Position numbers and translations under genes: made by a program. Source: Alteromonas marina (lineage in GTDB: Bacteria > Pseudomonadota > Gammaproteobacteria > Enterobacterales > Alteromonadaceae). From it: DNA of 64,000 nucleotides. The number at the start of each line of letters is the position of its first letter. Position 1 is the first letter of the stretch. This document shows, in pieces, positions 1-9,623 of the stretch. The notes beneath the pieces are model-generated. The model did not search any database. It was not told where the DNA came from and saw only the letters and a program-made list of their open reading frames with translations. Where the stretch lies: assembly GCF_000808575.1 (NCBI RefSeq), contig NZ_JWLW01000014.1, positions 1 through 64,000 on the forward strand, read 5' to 3'.

Positions 1-91
1 CTTAACTGATCGGCATTAGCGTTCAACGCCCCTTTTTTCTACTTAAATACTACGTCTTTTTTATCGCATTTAGGTTAATACTTTATTGACC

Positions 92-871
92 TTAAACTTC
101 TTCGTTTCCTACTAAAAACTGTCGAGTCATACCCGCTAGGTTTTCGAAATACTCGATTAGAGCAGCTTTCACCGGGGCTAACTCTTCTTCAGTCATATTC
201 TCAAAGTCAGCGGGATCGGCAAAATCTTCTAATGGCTTGTGTTTCGCCAAGTATGTTTGAGTTTCTTTTACATGCCCTAATCGCGTGATGTCCACTGGCT
301 TATCAATGGTTTCTATGGAAATGGCAAAGCTAGCTGAGGCCATGTAGTTATCTAGACCCAAAAAGCTTCTAGTAAAAAGTCCATAACCTTGGCTGTAATG
401 TTCTGAGCAGCCATACATGCCACACTCCATTGCTGCTAATGTGGATGTCTCTTTAATGATAACAACCGCTGTTATGCCCTGAGCGATAAGCTTTTCTCGT
501 GTGCTCGCGCTCTTTTCGTTAAATACCCATTCTTTATTCACCACATCAACAAAGGTAAGCGTATCACTTTCAGAAACAAGGTTTGATATGTCTACAACAT
601 CGTATGTCGTTCCGCTCTCAATTTTATCTTCAAAAATTTTGAAAATATTCTCTTTAAGCTGCCAATCGTATTCATATTCTTTGCTGAAATTATTAAATAT
701 CGTCGTACCAACATGGGTATGGCTAGGGTTTTCTTTAGCGACAACCAAAACTCCAATCTTACTTTTTTCAGGGGCTTTGTAACCTGTTGTAGGTGGCACG
801 TACGTTGACGCACACCCTGCCACAACAATGGCCATAAAGATTATTGAAAACAACTTAAACGGCAATTTCAT
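92..871 (-). CDS. Predicted lipoprotein of unknown function (paralogue of the next gene)
   Basis: A 259-residue protein with a lipoprotein signal peptide: a hydrophobic stretch ends in VAGC, with Cys20 as the predicted lipidated residue. I do not recognise a named family. It aligns along most of its length with the gene at 1255-2151: both have SHTHxGTTxFNNFxKEYxYDWQL near the middle, then ECGxYGCSEH (Cys150 and Cys155 here) followed by GLFTRSFLG, and both end in a helix-like tail. The two close cysteines could form a disulfide in the periplasm, which is inference. An AAGGAA ribosome site lies just before the ATG. The two genes are a tandem duplication that has diverged, and each has its own upstream gap, so they are probably separate transcripts. 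Confidence 0.75.
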   Translation of the reverse strand: MKLPFKLFSIIFMAIVVAGCASTYVPPTTGYKAPEKSKIGVLVVAKENPSHTHVGTTIFNNFSKEYEYDWQLKENIFKIFEDKIESGTTYDVVDISNLVSESDTLTFVDVVNKEWVFNEKSASTREKLIAQGITAVVIIKETSTLAAMECGMYGCSEHYSQGYGLFTRSFLGLDNYMASASFAISIETIDKPVDITRLGHVKETQTYLAKHKPLEDFADPADFENMTEEELAPVKAALIEYFENLAGMTRQFLVGNEEV

Positions 872-933
872 TTTTATTCCTTTGCATCTTTTTATTATAT
901 TTGTAACCCTAGGTAGCTCACTCTATTCCACTT

Positions 934-950
934 AAGGTCCACTAGACCTT
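934..950. promoter_or_regulatory. Inverted repeat upstream of the first lipoprotein
   Basis: AAGGTC and GACCTT arms are separated by CACTA, about 63 bases upstream of the start codon at 871. There is no T tract, so an operator is more likely than a terminator. No regulator can be named. Confidence 0.25.
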
Positions 951-1208
951 CACGTATGATTAGGTGTCTCAATAAAATCGCACATGTATTCTACAAAGAC
1001 AATGTGTTTTATAACTCCATTTTCATTACTTCACGAGCCAGAATTATCGACCTATCGCCCGATAACTAGCCACAAGCCTCTTTCATAAAAAAACGCTGAA
1101 ATATCGCCTTTTGACAATCGGTGAAATGAGCCATCATCAGGCAATTTCAAATAGGCAGAAATACAAAAGTCGTTATCTTCGCCCCTTTTAGGTTTGTTGG
1201 AAAAACAT

Positions 1209-1233
1209 AAAAAACGGGCACTTGATGAAGTGC
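1209..1233 (-). terminator. Rho-independent terminator of the second lipoprotein gene
   Basis: On the minus strand the stem GCACTT/AAGTGC with a 4-base loop is followed by CCG and a run of six T, 22 bases past the stop codon at 1255. Confidence 0.6.
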
Positions 1234-1254
1234 ATGGTTCACATTTTGTTAGGT

Positions 1255-2151
1255 TTACTGATTAGACAAGTAGTTAGCCACCGTTTCAGCTACACGGTCG
1301 AAGTAACTAATAATCGATTTTTTGATAGGCGCCAACTCGTTTTCTGTGACTTCATCGAAGTTTTCAGGTGGTAGAAATTTTTCAATACGCACATTCTTCT
1401 TGGCGTCATCTTGTAATTCACTAAATTCGGGTTGCGCTGCGATATCTACAGGTTTATCTAAGCGCTCAAAGCTTACATCATAGCTAGCAGACGCGACGTA
1501 GTGATCGGTTCCTAAAAAACTTCGCGTAAATAAACCGACGCCTTTACTCTCATGTTCTGAGCAACCATATGTACCGCATTCAGTGATGGCTACCGTAGGT
1601 GTCTCTTGAACGACAATGATCCTTGAAACACCATCAGCTAGCAGCGACTTTCTAAGGGCATTTTGGTTTTCGTTAAAAGACCAATTGTCATTCTGCTTCA
1701 CCACGAAGTCTAGCTGCCACGCACCTTTCACTTTTGGCGTTACGTCAACCACTTCAAAGCGATTTGATTGTTCGATTGCTGTCTTTAGCTTAGTAAAAAA
1801 CGTAGAGGCTAGTTGCCAGTCGTATGCATACTCTTTCGTGAAGTTATTAAACTTGGTGGTACCAATATGAGTGTGCGAGGGAAACTCATTAGCATTAATG
1901 AAAATCCCTACTTTCTGCTTGGGTAATTCTGTTGGTTTGTTAGCAGTTTTGACTGTGTTTTCGCTTTCTTGCCCTGAAGCATCAACACCTTGCTTCAACG
2001 CTTCGCTGTCTGTTTTAGCGACTGAATTGGTTGTTTCGACAGTCGATTCGGTAGGCATACTTTCACTTGAGTCCATACCTTTTTGCGTTACACATCCTGC
2101 CGCAAGCATTGATACGGCGACCAGCGCACTAAGCTTTGTCACGAATTTCAT
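1255..2151 (-). CDS. Predicted lipoprotein of unknown function (longer paralogue)
   Basis: A 298-residue predicted lipoprotein (lipobox LAAGC, Cys20). After the signal peptide comes a Ser/Thr/Glu-rich linker of about 55 residues that the neighbour at 92-871 lacks, then the shared domain with SHTHIGTTKFNNF, a YDWQL segment and ECGTYGCSEH (Cys192, Cys197) followed by GLFTRSFLG. The linker would let the folded domain stand off the membrane, which is inference. AAGGAAG precedes the ATG. No named family is recognised. The retained motif in both copies argues that both are functional. An 11-base direct repeat lies immediately upstream (2181-2200). Confidence 0.75.
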   Translation of the reverse strand: MKFVTKLSALVAVSMLAAGCVTQKGMDSSESMPTESTVETTNSVAKTDSEALKQGVDASGQESENTVKTANKPTELPKQKVGIFINANEFPSHTHIGTTKFNNFTKEYAYDWQLASTFFTKLKTAIEQSNRFEVVDVTPKVKGAWQLDFVVKQNDNWSFNENQNALRKSLLADGVSRIIVVQETPTVAITECGTYGCSEHESKGVGLFTRSFLGTDHYVASASYDVSFERLDKPVDIAAQPEFSELQDDAKKNVRIEKFLPPENFDEVTENELAPIKKSIISYFDRVAETVANYLSNQ

Positions 2152-2512
2152 ATCACTTCCTTATTTAAAAACCACCAAGCTTAATACTAAGTTAATACTA
2201 TTCTGGTTTTGCATAAAATGGCGCTTAAGGTAATACAACCTTACTTCCTCTCTCTACAAGTGGTCGTGGCGAACTTATATCACGCTCAATTTATGTGAGA
2301 GCTGCAGTATCACTTACTATTCAACTCTCAATTTTGCGTTAAATCTCACTGTAATAAACATTCCTCATACTGAGTTAAGGTGAGGAAAATTTCCATTGCG
2401 TAAATCGCATTCATATCACTCTACACATATGAGTAGTTAAACGTAGAAAGCACCCTCAATATTGATCGAACCGGAAGCTTTGGCTGTATTGTGAAAAAAA
2501 GGAAATTTATTG
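2152..2512. other. Divergent intergenic region between lipoprotein and mipA-like gene
   Basis: It must hold both promoters. Visible structure: the TTAATACTA direct repeats next to the lipoprotein gene and an inverted repeat TTCCTCA (2361-2367) / TGAGGAA (2381-2387) in the middle. No gene is seen. Confidence 0.45.
2181..2200. repeat. Two direct repeats of TTAATACTA at 11-base spacing
   Basis: TTAATACTA occurs at 2181-2189 and 2192-2200, 30-50 bases upstream of the lipoprotein start at 2151. An 11-base period places both copies on one DNA face, as for OmpR-family regulator sites. Function is inferred only. Confidence 0.3.
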
Positions 2513-3280
2513 ATGACTCTACTAAAGTGTTTAGGCGCAGCTAGCCTGTCAACATTACTCGCATTCTCTTCCACCGTCACTGCACAACAACCAACAGGGT
2601 CACAACAGCCCCAAGGCTGGATGTGGGGTTTTGGTGTCGCCGCATCCCAAGATGTGTATACCGACTTTGATAACCGCATTGTGCCTATTCCTATCGTTGG
2701 CTACACCGGTGAAAAGCTTCGGGTTTACGGGCCATTCATAGGCTACGAACTCTTTAGAGAAAAGGGCTTCACCCTTGATGCCCAGCTTGTGCCGGTATTT
2801 GCAGGTTACGAAGAAGATGACAGCGCAGTGTTTACTGGTATGGAAGACAGAGACTTTAGTTACGCTGCTGGCGTTGGGCTCAACTATAATACGGGAAGCT
2901 GGGTGTATTCATTGTCAACCAACGCGGATATTCTTGGTAAGTTCGATGGCTACCAGGCATCTGCTCGAATAGGCAAACAGTTTAGAGTAAATAACTTCAT
3001 GATAGAGCCATCGGTAGGCGTTAACTACCAAGACAGCAACTATGTCGACTATTATTACGGTGTACGACCTGAAGAAGCTAATGCATTTCGAAACGTATAT
3101 GTCGGCGATAGCGCACTTAACACAGAGGTTCGCGTTGCTATTTCCACCCGCCAATTTTTGGGTGGCATGACCCGCTTAGAGATTGGCGCCACATTCTTTG
3201 ACGATAGCATTAGCGATAGCCCGCTGACAGACGATGATACAGCTCTGAGTGCCATGCTGGTTTATACACGCTTTTTCTAG
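2513..3280 (+). CDS. MipA/OmpV family outer-membrane protein
   Basis: A 255-residue protein with a signal peptide cleaved near TVTAQQ and alternating beta-strand sequence ending in YTRFF, the terminal aromatic signature of an outer-membrane barrel. The order (GxGVAxxxDVY start, PIPIVGYxGEKLRVYGPFIGYELF, then YYGVRPEEA) fits the MipA/OmpV family (MltA-interacting protein in E. coli, OmpV in Vibrio). The family is variously tied to murein-synthesis scaffolding or osmotic and antibiotic stress; which applies here cannot be told. Start: ATG at 2513 was preferred to the TTG one codon earlier; AAGGAAA lies 7-8 bases upstream. It is a single gene closed by a shared terminator with the convergent creA-like gene. 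Confidence 0.85.
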   Translation: MTLLKCLGAASLSTLLAFSSTVTAQQPTGSQQPQGWMWGFGVAASQDVYTDFDNRIVPIPIVGYTGEKLRVYGPFIGYELFREKGFTLDAQLVPVFAGYEEDDSAVFTGMEDRDFSYAAGVGLNYNTGSWVYSLSTNADILGKFDGYQASARIGKQFRVNNFMIEPSVGVNYQDSNYVDYYYGVRPEEANAFRNVYVGDSALNTEVRVAISTRQFLGGMTRLEIGATFFDDSISDSPLTDDDTALSAMLVYTRFF

Positions 3281-3337
3281 ACTATTGCTAATAGCCTACC
3301 CTACAACCGGTGGATAGATTAAATACAAGGTGCTAGC

Positions 3338-3371
3338 ATCAAAAAGCCCTCATGTAAGAGGGCTTTTTGAT
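3338..3371. terminator. Bidirectional terminator between mipA-like and creA-like genes
   Basis: A 14-base perfect stem (ATCAAAAAGCCCTC / GAGGGCTTTTTGAT) with a 6-base loop gives a T run on either strand. It sits between convergent genes. Confidence 0.85.
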
Positions 3372-3390
3372 ATTGAGTTGATGCGTTTCG

Positions 3391-3933
3391 CTACGCGGGC
3401 TTTTTAAACGCTAGCGTTTCCCACAGTGGTACCGTAGACAAACTATGTTTATAGCTGCCAGATGTCTCTTTGGTGCTGTAAGACAAATAAATCAGCGTTT
3501 TTGATTCAGCATCATAAATTCGTCGAAGCTTCATGTTCTTAAAAAACACGCTCTTTGATTTTTTAAAAATCACTTCACCAGAATCTGACTTATCGATAGC
3601 GTCAAGCATCTCGGCAGTGATGGGGCCGGTTTGCCTGCACGCGATTGAGCTGTCTGACGGGTCCGACAAATCAAGGTTCGCTTCAATACTTGAAATATGG
3701 CAGGTTACACCTGTCACTATGGGGTCTTGAAGCGCATCAATTTTAATGTCTTTTGTGGTGAAAAGACCAAGAGACACATCGCCCACTTCGCTGTCGCTAC
3801 AGCCTGCCAACGTAAACACCGACGCGGCGAGTAACCCCAGCACAGTGCTTTTCACAAAAGTGCCGCTCTTGAAAGTGCCTTTCATAGAAGTACGAGCCTC
3901 ATTTGAACTTAACCAACGTCCATTTGTTTTCAT
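3391..3933 (-). CDS. creA: CreA family lipoprotein
   Basis: A 180-residue protein of the CreA family (conserved periplasmic protein of unknown biochemical role). Family features visible: VGDVSLGLF, then DPIVTGVTCHIS, a second Cys in SSIACRQTGPI, and GEVIFKKSKSVFFKNMKLRRIYD followed by LIYLSYSTK and TVPLW. Unlike E. coli CreA, which has a plain signal peptide, this one has a lipobox (LAGC), suggesting membrane anchoring. Two starts are possible: the ATG at 3933 with a GAGGTG site, or an in-frame ATG at 3885 with GAGG, which gives a more normal signal peptide. No creBCD genes are nearby. Confidence 0.85.
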   Translation of the reverse strand: MKTNGRWLSSNEARTSMKGTFKSGTFVKSTVLGLLAASVFTLAGCSDSEVGDVSLGLFTTKDIKIDALQDPIVTGVTCHISSIEANLDLSDPSDSSIACRQTGPITAEMLDAIDKSDSGEVIFKKSKSVFFKNMKLRRIYDAESKTLIYLSYSTKETSGSYKHSLSTVPLWETLAFKKPA

Positions 3934-4001
3934 ATCATTCCCACCTCTACTCTATTTATGATCTGTAATTGTTTACTCGAAATACCGAGCCAGTGATCAT
4001 T

Positions 4002-5585
4002 TTAGCCTAACAGGTTTAACTGTGTCTTATCCATAAGGTCGTGCTGCTTAATAAGTTGCTTTGCCTTTTCAATATCTGGCGCAAAATAGCGGTCTTTATC
4101 GTAAAACGGCACTTGCTCTCTTAATAGCTGCATCAGTACCTGCAGCTTTTTGCTTGTTGCAAGCGGCTTTCTAAAATCTAAACCTTGGCAGGCCGCTAAC
4201 CACTCAATGGCCAATATACTTGCCACGTTATCGAAAATATCTCTTAAGCGCCTGGCAGCGAAGGTAGCCATGGAAACATGGTCTTCTTGGTTTGCAGACG
4301 TTGGCAAAGAGTCAATAGAAGCAGGGTGCGCAAGGGTTTTATTTTCACTAGCAAGCGCCGCACAAGTAACCTGTGCGATCATAAACCCCGAGTTTACCCC
4401 ACCGTTTTCAACTAGAAATGGCGGTAAACCGCTTAAGTGAGTATCAATCATTAGCGACATTCTGCGCTCTGACAGTGCGCCAATTTCAGATAGTGCAATA
4501 GCCAACATGTCTGAGGCCATCGCCACCGTTTCGGCATGGAAATTTCCGCCAGATAAAATATCACCAGTTGGCGTATCAGCGTCATCATTATTTTCAACAA
4601 AAACCAACGGGTTGTCGCTTACCCCATTAGCTTCAACCACCAAAATCTCTTGGGCGTAGCGCATTTGCTGTAAACACGCTCCCATTACCTGTGGCTGACA
4701 ACGCAGAGAGTACGGGTCTTGTACTTTTTCACACCGTTGATGTGAGTTGCCAATCTCTGAAGTATCTAGCAATGCTCTGAAAGCCGAGGCTACATCGCTC
4801 TGGCTTTTGTGGCCACGCACCTCATGAATGCGCGCGTCGAAGGGCACGCGAGAACCTAACGCAGCTTCAACCGTAAGCGCGCCAATACCGATAGCACTGT
4901 GAAGCGCATTTTCAGTATAAAATAGCCCCTGAAGTGCAAACGCTGTCGAGGCTTGCGTGCCGTTTAACAATGCTAAGCCTTCTTTGGGTGCCAGCGCAAT
5001 TGGCTCCATGCCAGCTATTTCTAATGCTTTAGCCGCACTTATACGTTCTCCTTTGTAAAAAGCTTCCCCTTCTCCTAACAGCACCACACTCATGTGTGCT
5101 AAAGGCGCTAAGTCGCCGCTGGCGCCTACCGAGCCTTTTTCAGGAATGGCGGGGTAAACTTGAGCATTAAACAAAGAAATCAGCGCTTTTATTACGCTTA
5201 ACCGAATGCCCGAAAAACCCCGTGCTAGCGAGTTTATTTTTAACAGCATAAGTAGGCGCACGGTGTCTTCTTGCATAAAGTCGCCCGTGCCTGCCGCGTG
5301 CGATAACACAATACTGCGCTGTAATAACTCTAACTCGTCAACATTAATACGGGTATTAGCCAATAACCCAAAGCCGGTATTGATACCATAAACAGTACGG
5401 TTTTCTTTAATCACGTTAAGCACTACTTGCTCCGCAGCGTTTATAGCGGATATTGCGCTTTCATCTAACGATAAATGAACGTGGCTTCGATGTACTTCCC
5501 GTAACTGATCTAACGTCAATGTGCCAGGAACCAGCGTTAGCTTTTTAATACCATCTTGCTCAGCAAAAAAAGACGTCTGGGACAT
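4002..5585 (-). CDS. hutH: Histidine ammonia-lyase
   Basis: First step of histidine breakdown: L-histidine to urocanate plus ammonia. The 527-residue protein carries the MIO cofactor triad Ala155-Ser156-Gly157 inside [14 protein letters not shown], plus YGINTGFG near residue 67, QxxYSLRCxPQVMG and NxDHVSMxT-like ([10 protein letters not shown]) motifs of the aromatic amino acid lyase family. Length is slightly above the usual 500-515. It begins two bases after the hutU stop, so it is translated as the distal gene of a hutC-hutU-hutH unit. Confidence 0.97.
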   Translation of the reverse strand: MSQTSFFAEQDGIKKLTLVPGTLTLDQLREVHRSHVHLSLDESAISAINAAEQVVLNVIKENRTVYGINTGFGLLANTRINVDELELLQRSIVLSHAAGTGDFMQEDTVRLLMLLKINSLARGFSGIRLSVIKALISLFNAQVYPAIPEKGSVGASGDLAPLAHMSVVLLGEGEAFYKGERISAAKALEIAGMEPIALAPKEGLALLNGTQASTAFALQGLFYTENALHSAIGIGALTVEAALGSRVPFDARIHEVRGHKSQSDVASAFRALLDTSEIGNSHQRCEKVQDPYSLRCQPQVMGACLQQMRYAQEILVVEANGVSDNPLVFVENNDDADTPTGDILSGGNFHAETVAMASDMLAIALSEIGALSERRMSLMIDTHLSGLPPFLVENGGVNSGFMIAQVTCAALASENKTLAHPASIDSLPTSANQEDHVSMATFAARRLRDIFDNVASILAIEWLAACQGLDFRKPLATSKKLQVLMQLLREQVPFYDKDRYFAPDIEKAKQLIKQHDLMDKTQLNLLG

Positions 5586-5587
5586 GA

Positions 5588-7342
5588 TTACGCCTCCCCG
5601 TCTAGGTTTTGGTTTGAGCTATCATGGTGTGAGCTATAATTTGAGCCCTCATTGCCAACCCCTTGACTATTAGCCACAGAATTTACCATAGGAAGGTCAA
5701 GGTCGTGCTTGGCGGCACAGTCTTTTGCAATGTCGTAGCCTGCATCTGCATGACGCATTACGCCTGTTGCAGGGTCGTTATGCAGTACCCTAGCAATTCG
5801 CTCAGCCGCTTCGTCCGTGCCGTCACAAACAATTACCACGCCCGAATGCTGGCTGAAGCCCATTCCTACACCACCACCATGATGAAGGCTCACCCAGGTT
5901 GCGCCACCCGCAGTGTTTAATAACGCGTTCAGTAATGGCCAGTCCGAAACCGCATCTGAACCATCAAGCATGGCCTCGGTTTCTCTATTTGGGGAAGCGA
6001 CCGATCCAGAGTCTAGATGGTCTCGACCGATCACTACAGGTGCGCTTAATTCTCCGCTGCGCACCATTTCATTGAAGGCAAGCCCCAACTTCTGTCTTTC
6101 ACCTAGTCCAACCCAGCAAATACGCGCGGGCAGGCCCTGAAACTGAATACGTTCTTTAGCCATATCTAGCCAGTTATGTAGATGCGGATTATCGGGTATG
6201 AGCTCTTTAACTTTAGCGTCAGTTTTATAAATATCTTCTGGATCACCAGATAAAGCAGCCCATCTAAAGGGGCCAATGCCCTGACAGAACAACGGTCGAA
6301 TATAAGCGGGGACAAACCCTGGAAAATCAAAAGCATGCTCAATGCCTTCCTCCAGCGCCATCTGCCTAATGTTGTTGCCATAGTCGAGCGTTGCCGCGCC
6401 GGCTTTTTGAAAACCCAGCATGGCTTTAACTTGCAGCGCCATCGACTGTTTTGCTTTTTTAACGACACACGCTTCATCTTTCTTGCGTTGCGCTTCGGCT
6501 TGATCCAGTGTCCAACCTACAGGCAAATAGCCATTAAGCGGGTCGTGAGCGCTGGTTTGATCGGTTACCACATCAGGAATAATCCCTTTTTCTAACATAT
6601 CGGGAAATACCTCAGCAGCATTGCCGAGCAAGCCTATTGAAACTGGTTTACCGACTTGCTTGGCCTTATCTAACAAGACCATAGCTTCTTCTAGCGAATG
6701 CGCTTTTTTGTCCAGATAGCCCGTTCGAATTCTGAAGTCTATGCGGGTTTCATCAACTTCCACAGCTACCATTGAAAAGCCAGCCATGGTTGCAGCTAAA
6801 GGCTGTGCCCCACCCATTCCGCCTAAGCCCCCTGTTAAAATCCAGCGTCCTTTAGCGCTTCCTTCAAAATGCGTTTTGGCCACGCTAACAAAGGTTTCAT
6901 ACGTGCCTTGCACAATGCCTTGCGAGCCTATGTATATCCATGACCCTGCGGTCATTTGCCCGTACATCATCAAACCTTCTTTATCCAGAGCGTTAAAGTG
7001 CTCCCAATTAGCCCAATGGGGTACGAGATTAGAGTTAGCAATTAACACACGAGGGGCATTTTCGTGAGTGGGAAATACCCCAACAGGTTTGCCTGATTGA
7101 ACTAGCAGCGTCTCATCAGTATTTAAACGCTTGAGTACTTCGACAATTTTGTCGTAAGACGCCCAGTCACGGGCCGCGCGCCCAATACCGCCGTAAACCA
7201 CCAGATTTTGCGGATGCTCAGCAACGTCTGGATCTAGGTTATTCATTAACATGCGAAGCGGCGCTTCAGTTTGCCAGCTCTTGGCATTTAGCGTACTGCC
7301 TCTTGGGGCACGAATTTCTCTTGTAGGGTCGAGGCGTTTCAT
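5588..7342 (-). CDS. hutU: Urocanate hydratase
   Basis: Second step of the Hut pathway: urocanate to 4-imidazolone-5-propionate using tightly bound NAD+. The 584-residue product has the urocanase signature: [39 protein letters not shown] with the catalytic-region Cys in [19 protein letters not shown], and [18 protein letters not shown]. It is about 25 residues longer than typical urocanases because of a Ser/Asn/His-rich C-terminal tail without obvious motif. AGGAG precedes the ATG. It lies between hutC and hutH on one strand. Confidence 0.97.
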   Translation of the reverse strand: MKRLDPTREIRAPRGSTLNAKSWQTEAPLRMLMNNLDPDVAEHPQNLVVYGGIGRAARDWASYDKIVEVLKRLNTDETLLVQSGKPVGVFPTHENAPRVLIANSNLVPHWANWEHFNALDKEGLMMYGQMTAGSWIYIGSQGIVQGTYETFVSVAKTHFEGSAKGRWILTGGLGGMGGAQPLAATMAGFSMVAVEVDETRIDFRIRTGYLDKKAHSLEEAMVLLDKAKQVGKPVSIGLLGNAAEVFPDMLEKGIIPDVVTDQTSAHDPLNGYLPVGWTLDQAEAQRKKDEACVVKKAKQSMALQVKAMLGFQKAGAATLDYGNNIRQMALEEGIEHAFDFPGFVPAYIRPLFCQGIGPFRWAALSGDPEDIYKTDAKVKELIPDNPHLHNWLDMAKERIQFQGLPARICWVGLGERQKLGLAFNEMVRSGELSAPVVIGRDHLDSGSVASPNRETEAMLDGSDAVSDWPLLNALLNTAGGATWVSLHHGGGVGMGFSQHSGVVIVCDGTDEAAERIARVLHNDPATGVMRHADAGYDIAKDCAAKHDLDLPMVNSVANSQGVGNEGSNYSSHHDSSNQNLDGEA

Positions 7343-7448
7343 AAACTTCTCCTAGGCATCTTTTTTCTTTTGCTGAAATATTGTTGTTATAAGAAGTAGT
7401 ATCTTTAAAAAAGCGCCTTGAGAGTTAGCGTCCTAGGCGCGTTTACAC

Positions 7449-8171
7449 TTAAAACTCCAAGTGTCCTCCCAGTCGGTATCTACTGCCAGGGTGGAAAAGC
7501 ACAGCGTGGCTAACCACAGCACTTGTGCCAGTTGCTTTCCCCGCCCCACGAGAAAATGTTCGTCGAGTAATCTTCAGGCACGGCTCTTTAGGCTTAATCA
7601 ATAGTGCTTGTGCAATATCTTTTTCAACAATCACAGCTTCTACGCTATGGTCGGCTTGTGAAAGGGGCGCGACCTGATTCAAATAAAAGTTTGCAGTTTG
7701 AGCTTTAAAATCTTTATCTAAATAGTCGTTAATCCACGCTGGGTTAACCCACCTGTCTTCATACTGCACGGGTAGATTGTTCTCGCAGTGTACGATAATG
7801 CTATGAAATACTGGCTCTCCCACATCGATACCCAGTCGTTGAGCAATAGCATCACTGGCTGGCGAGGTTTCCAACACTAATATCTCGTTAGTGTACCTAT
7901 GCCCCCGCTGCTCTATTTCATCGCGAATGCTTTTGATCTCAAGCATTGAGCTCATAGGGCGACTATCTGACACAAACGTGCCTATCCCCTGGCTGCGCAT
8001 TAAAATGCCCTCGTCCACCATTTCACTTAACGCTCTTCTAGCAGTCATTCGGCTTACACGGTGCTGCTGGGCAAGTTGGTTTTCTGAAGGCACTTGGCTA
8101 CCCGGCTTCATCTCACCACTTTCGATGGCATCCAAAATTGCTGTCTTAATTACTCTGTACCGAGGTTGCAT
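7449..8171 (-). CDS. hutC: Histidine utilisation repressor, GntR/HutC family
   Basis: A 240-residue transcription factor: an N-terminal GntR winged helix (PGSQVPSENQLAQQHRVSRMTARRAL, then EGILMRSQGIGTFV) and a C-terminal UTRA/HutC ligand domain. In characterised species HutC is released from DNA by urocanate. It is the first gene of the minus-strand hut unit, so it would repress itself, hutUH, and the divergent hutIG through the palindrome at 8214-8237. Start: an in-frame GTG at 8186 is also possible; neither has a convincing ribosome site, and I chose the ATG. Confidence 0.92.
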   Translation of the reverse strand: MQPRYRVIKTAILDAIESGEMKPGSQVPSENQLAQQHRVSRMTARRALSEMVDEGILMRSQGIGTFVSDSRPMSSMLEIKSIRDEIEQRGHRYTNEILVLETSPASDAIAQRLGIDVGEPVFHSIIVHCENNLPVQYEDRWVNPAWINDYLDKDFKAQTANFYLNQVAPLSQADHSVEAVIVEKDIAQALLIKPKEPCLKITRRTFSRGAGKATGTSAVVSHAVLFHPGSRYRLGGHLEF

Positions 8172-8213
8172 ATCGTGGCCATTCACAACTAAATTGTTAA
8201 TAATATGCTAACA

Positions 8214-8237
8214 GCATACTTGTATATACAAGTATGC
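8214..8237. promoter_or_regulatory. Probable HutC operator (24-bp perfect palindrome)
   Basis: The half-site GCATACTTGTAT is followed directly by its exact reverse complement. The core CTTGTATATACAAG matches the known HutC-type operator pattern (TGTATATACA core). It sits in the hutC-hutI divergent gap, 43 bases from the chosen hutC start. No second copy is seen before hutU or elsewhere in the locus. Confidence 0.8.
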
Positions 8238-8295
8238 ACAAGTACACTGAACTCAAAATTTACACTGCGTTTCAGTAAAGATTTTGGACAAAGCC

Positions 8296-8338
8296 AGACG
8301 AAGAACTAGACGACCAGTTAGACGAAAAAACCAGACAA
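8296..8338 (+). repeat. AGACGA direct repeats in the hutI leader
   Basis: AGACGA starts at 8296, 8308 and 8320 (12-base period) and a diverged copy AGACAA starts at 8333. They end just before the hutI ribosome site. They may be leftover repeat expansion or a binding array. Confidence 0.4.
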
Positions 8339-8363
8339 GAGGTGGCTTAGAGTGGAGCACGTT

Positions 8364-9623
8364 ATGGGTTATCAGTACGACACGCTTATTTACAATGTTC
8401 GCATTGCGTCTATGCAAGACAACGCGTTGCCTTATGGTGAATTACCGCCACACGCCATTGCCATAAAAGACGGCAAAATTGCTGCGTTACTTCCTTGCGA
8501 TGACTCACTAGACGACGTGTTTGAGCAGGCCAAAAGCGTAATAGATGCCACTACCCTAATTCCCCAAAATGAAGGTTCAACGCCCAAACACCCGTGGTTA
8601 TTGCCTGGCTTCATCGATTGTCATACGCATCTAGTGTACGGCGGCAACCGCGCCGAAGAATTTGAAATGCGATTGCAGGGCGCAAGTTATGTAGACATTG
8701 CGCAGCGCGGCGGTGGCATTAAAGGGACGGTTGAAAAAACTCGACGCTCTGACGAACACACCCTGCTTCACACTGCGATAAAACGCGCAAAGCGACTGTG
8801 CAAAGAAGGTGTTACCACCATTGAAGTCAAATCAGGTTACGGGCTGGATTTAGACACTGAAGTGCGCATGTTACGCGTGGCTAAATCCCTTGAGCAGCAT
8901 CTTCCTGTGAGTATTAAAACTACCTATTTAGGCGCTCACGCCCTGCCCAATGAATTTGCTGACGACTCAGAAGGATATATCGATTTTATTTGCGACAAAG
9001 CACTTCCTCATATTGCTTCTCAAAACTTGGCTGACGCCGTTGATGTATTTTGTGAAACTATCGGTTTTTCAACTTCACAAACAGAACGAGTGTTTAGCTG
9101 CGCACAGCAGCACGGTTTACCCATTAAAGCTCATGTAGAACAGCTTAGCGACAGCAAAGGTGCAGTGCTAGCAGCTAAGTATGGCGCACTATCGGTAGAT
9201 CACATTGAATATTTAGCTGACAGCGATATTCCCTTACTTGCCCAAAGTGGCACCGTTGCCGTGCTTTTACCAGGCGCTTTTTATTACCTAAGTGAAGTTC
9301 AAAAGCCGCCGGTAGACGCCCTAAGGGCGCACAATGTGCCCATGGCCTTAGCGACTGACTTTAATCCAGGTAGTTCGCCGTTAGCTTCAATCCTTACCGC
9401 GATAAATATGGGTTGTGTGCTGTTTCAACTTACGCCAGAAGAAGCGCTACGCGGCGCTACTGCTCACGCGGCTAGCGCACTCGGGCTGCACGACCGAGGT
9501 GTTATTGAAGCAGGCAAGCTTGCTGACTTAACGCTGTGGGATATCGAAACGCCGGCAGAGCTCGCTTATTGTATTAATGGCCACCGCCCCGTTGCGGTGT
9601 TTAAGGAAGGTAAACATGTTTAA
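8364..9623 (+). CDS. hutI: Imidazolonepropionase
   Basis: Third Hut step: hydrolysis of 4-imidazolone-5-propionate to N-formimino-L-glutamate. The 419-residue protein is an amidohydrolase with metal-ligand motif DCHTHLVYGGNRAEEF, GGGIKGTVEKTR, IEVKSGYGL, KAHVEQLS, VDHIEYL and ATDFNPGSSP, all classic for HutI. The ATG at 8364 has GGAG six bases upstream; an in-frame GTG at 8352 also has a good AGAGG site, so four extra residues are possible. It overlaps the start of hutG by eight bases and heads the plus-strand hutIG unit. Confidence 0.95.
   Translation: MGYQYDTLIYNVRIASMQDNALPYGELPPHAIAIKDGKIAALLPCDDSLDDVFEQAKSVIDATTLIPQNEGSTPKHPWLLPGFIDCHTHLVYGGNRAEEFEMRLQGASYVDIAQRGGGIKGTVEKTRRSDEHTLLHTAIKRAKRLCKEGVTTIEVKSGYGLDLDTEVRMLRVAKSLEQHLPVSIKTTYLGAHALPNEFADDSEGYIDFICDKALPHIASQNLADAVDVFCETIGFSTSQTERVFSCAQQHGLPIKAHVEQLSDSKGAVLAAKYGALSVDHIEYLADSDIPLLAQSGTVAVLLPGAFYYLSEVQKPPVDALRAHNVPMALATDFNPGSSPLASILTAINMGCVLFQLTPEEALRGATAHAASALGLHDRGVIEAGKLADLTLWDIETPAELAYCINGHRPVAVFKEGKHV

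Larger units (their letters stand above)
872..1254. other. Intergenic region between the two paralogous lipoproteins
   Basis: No credible gene is seen. The gap holds the inverted repeat at 934-950, a second one (TTATCG at 1044-1049 pairing with CGATAA at 1060-1065), and the terminator hairpin of the upstream lipoprotein gene at 1209-1233. Confidence 0.5.
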
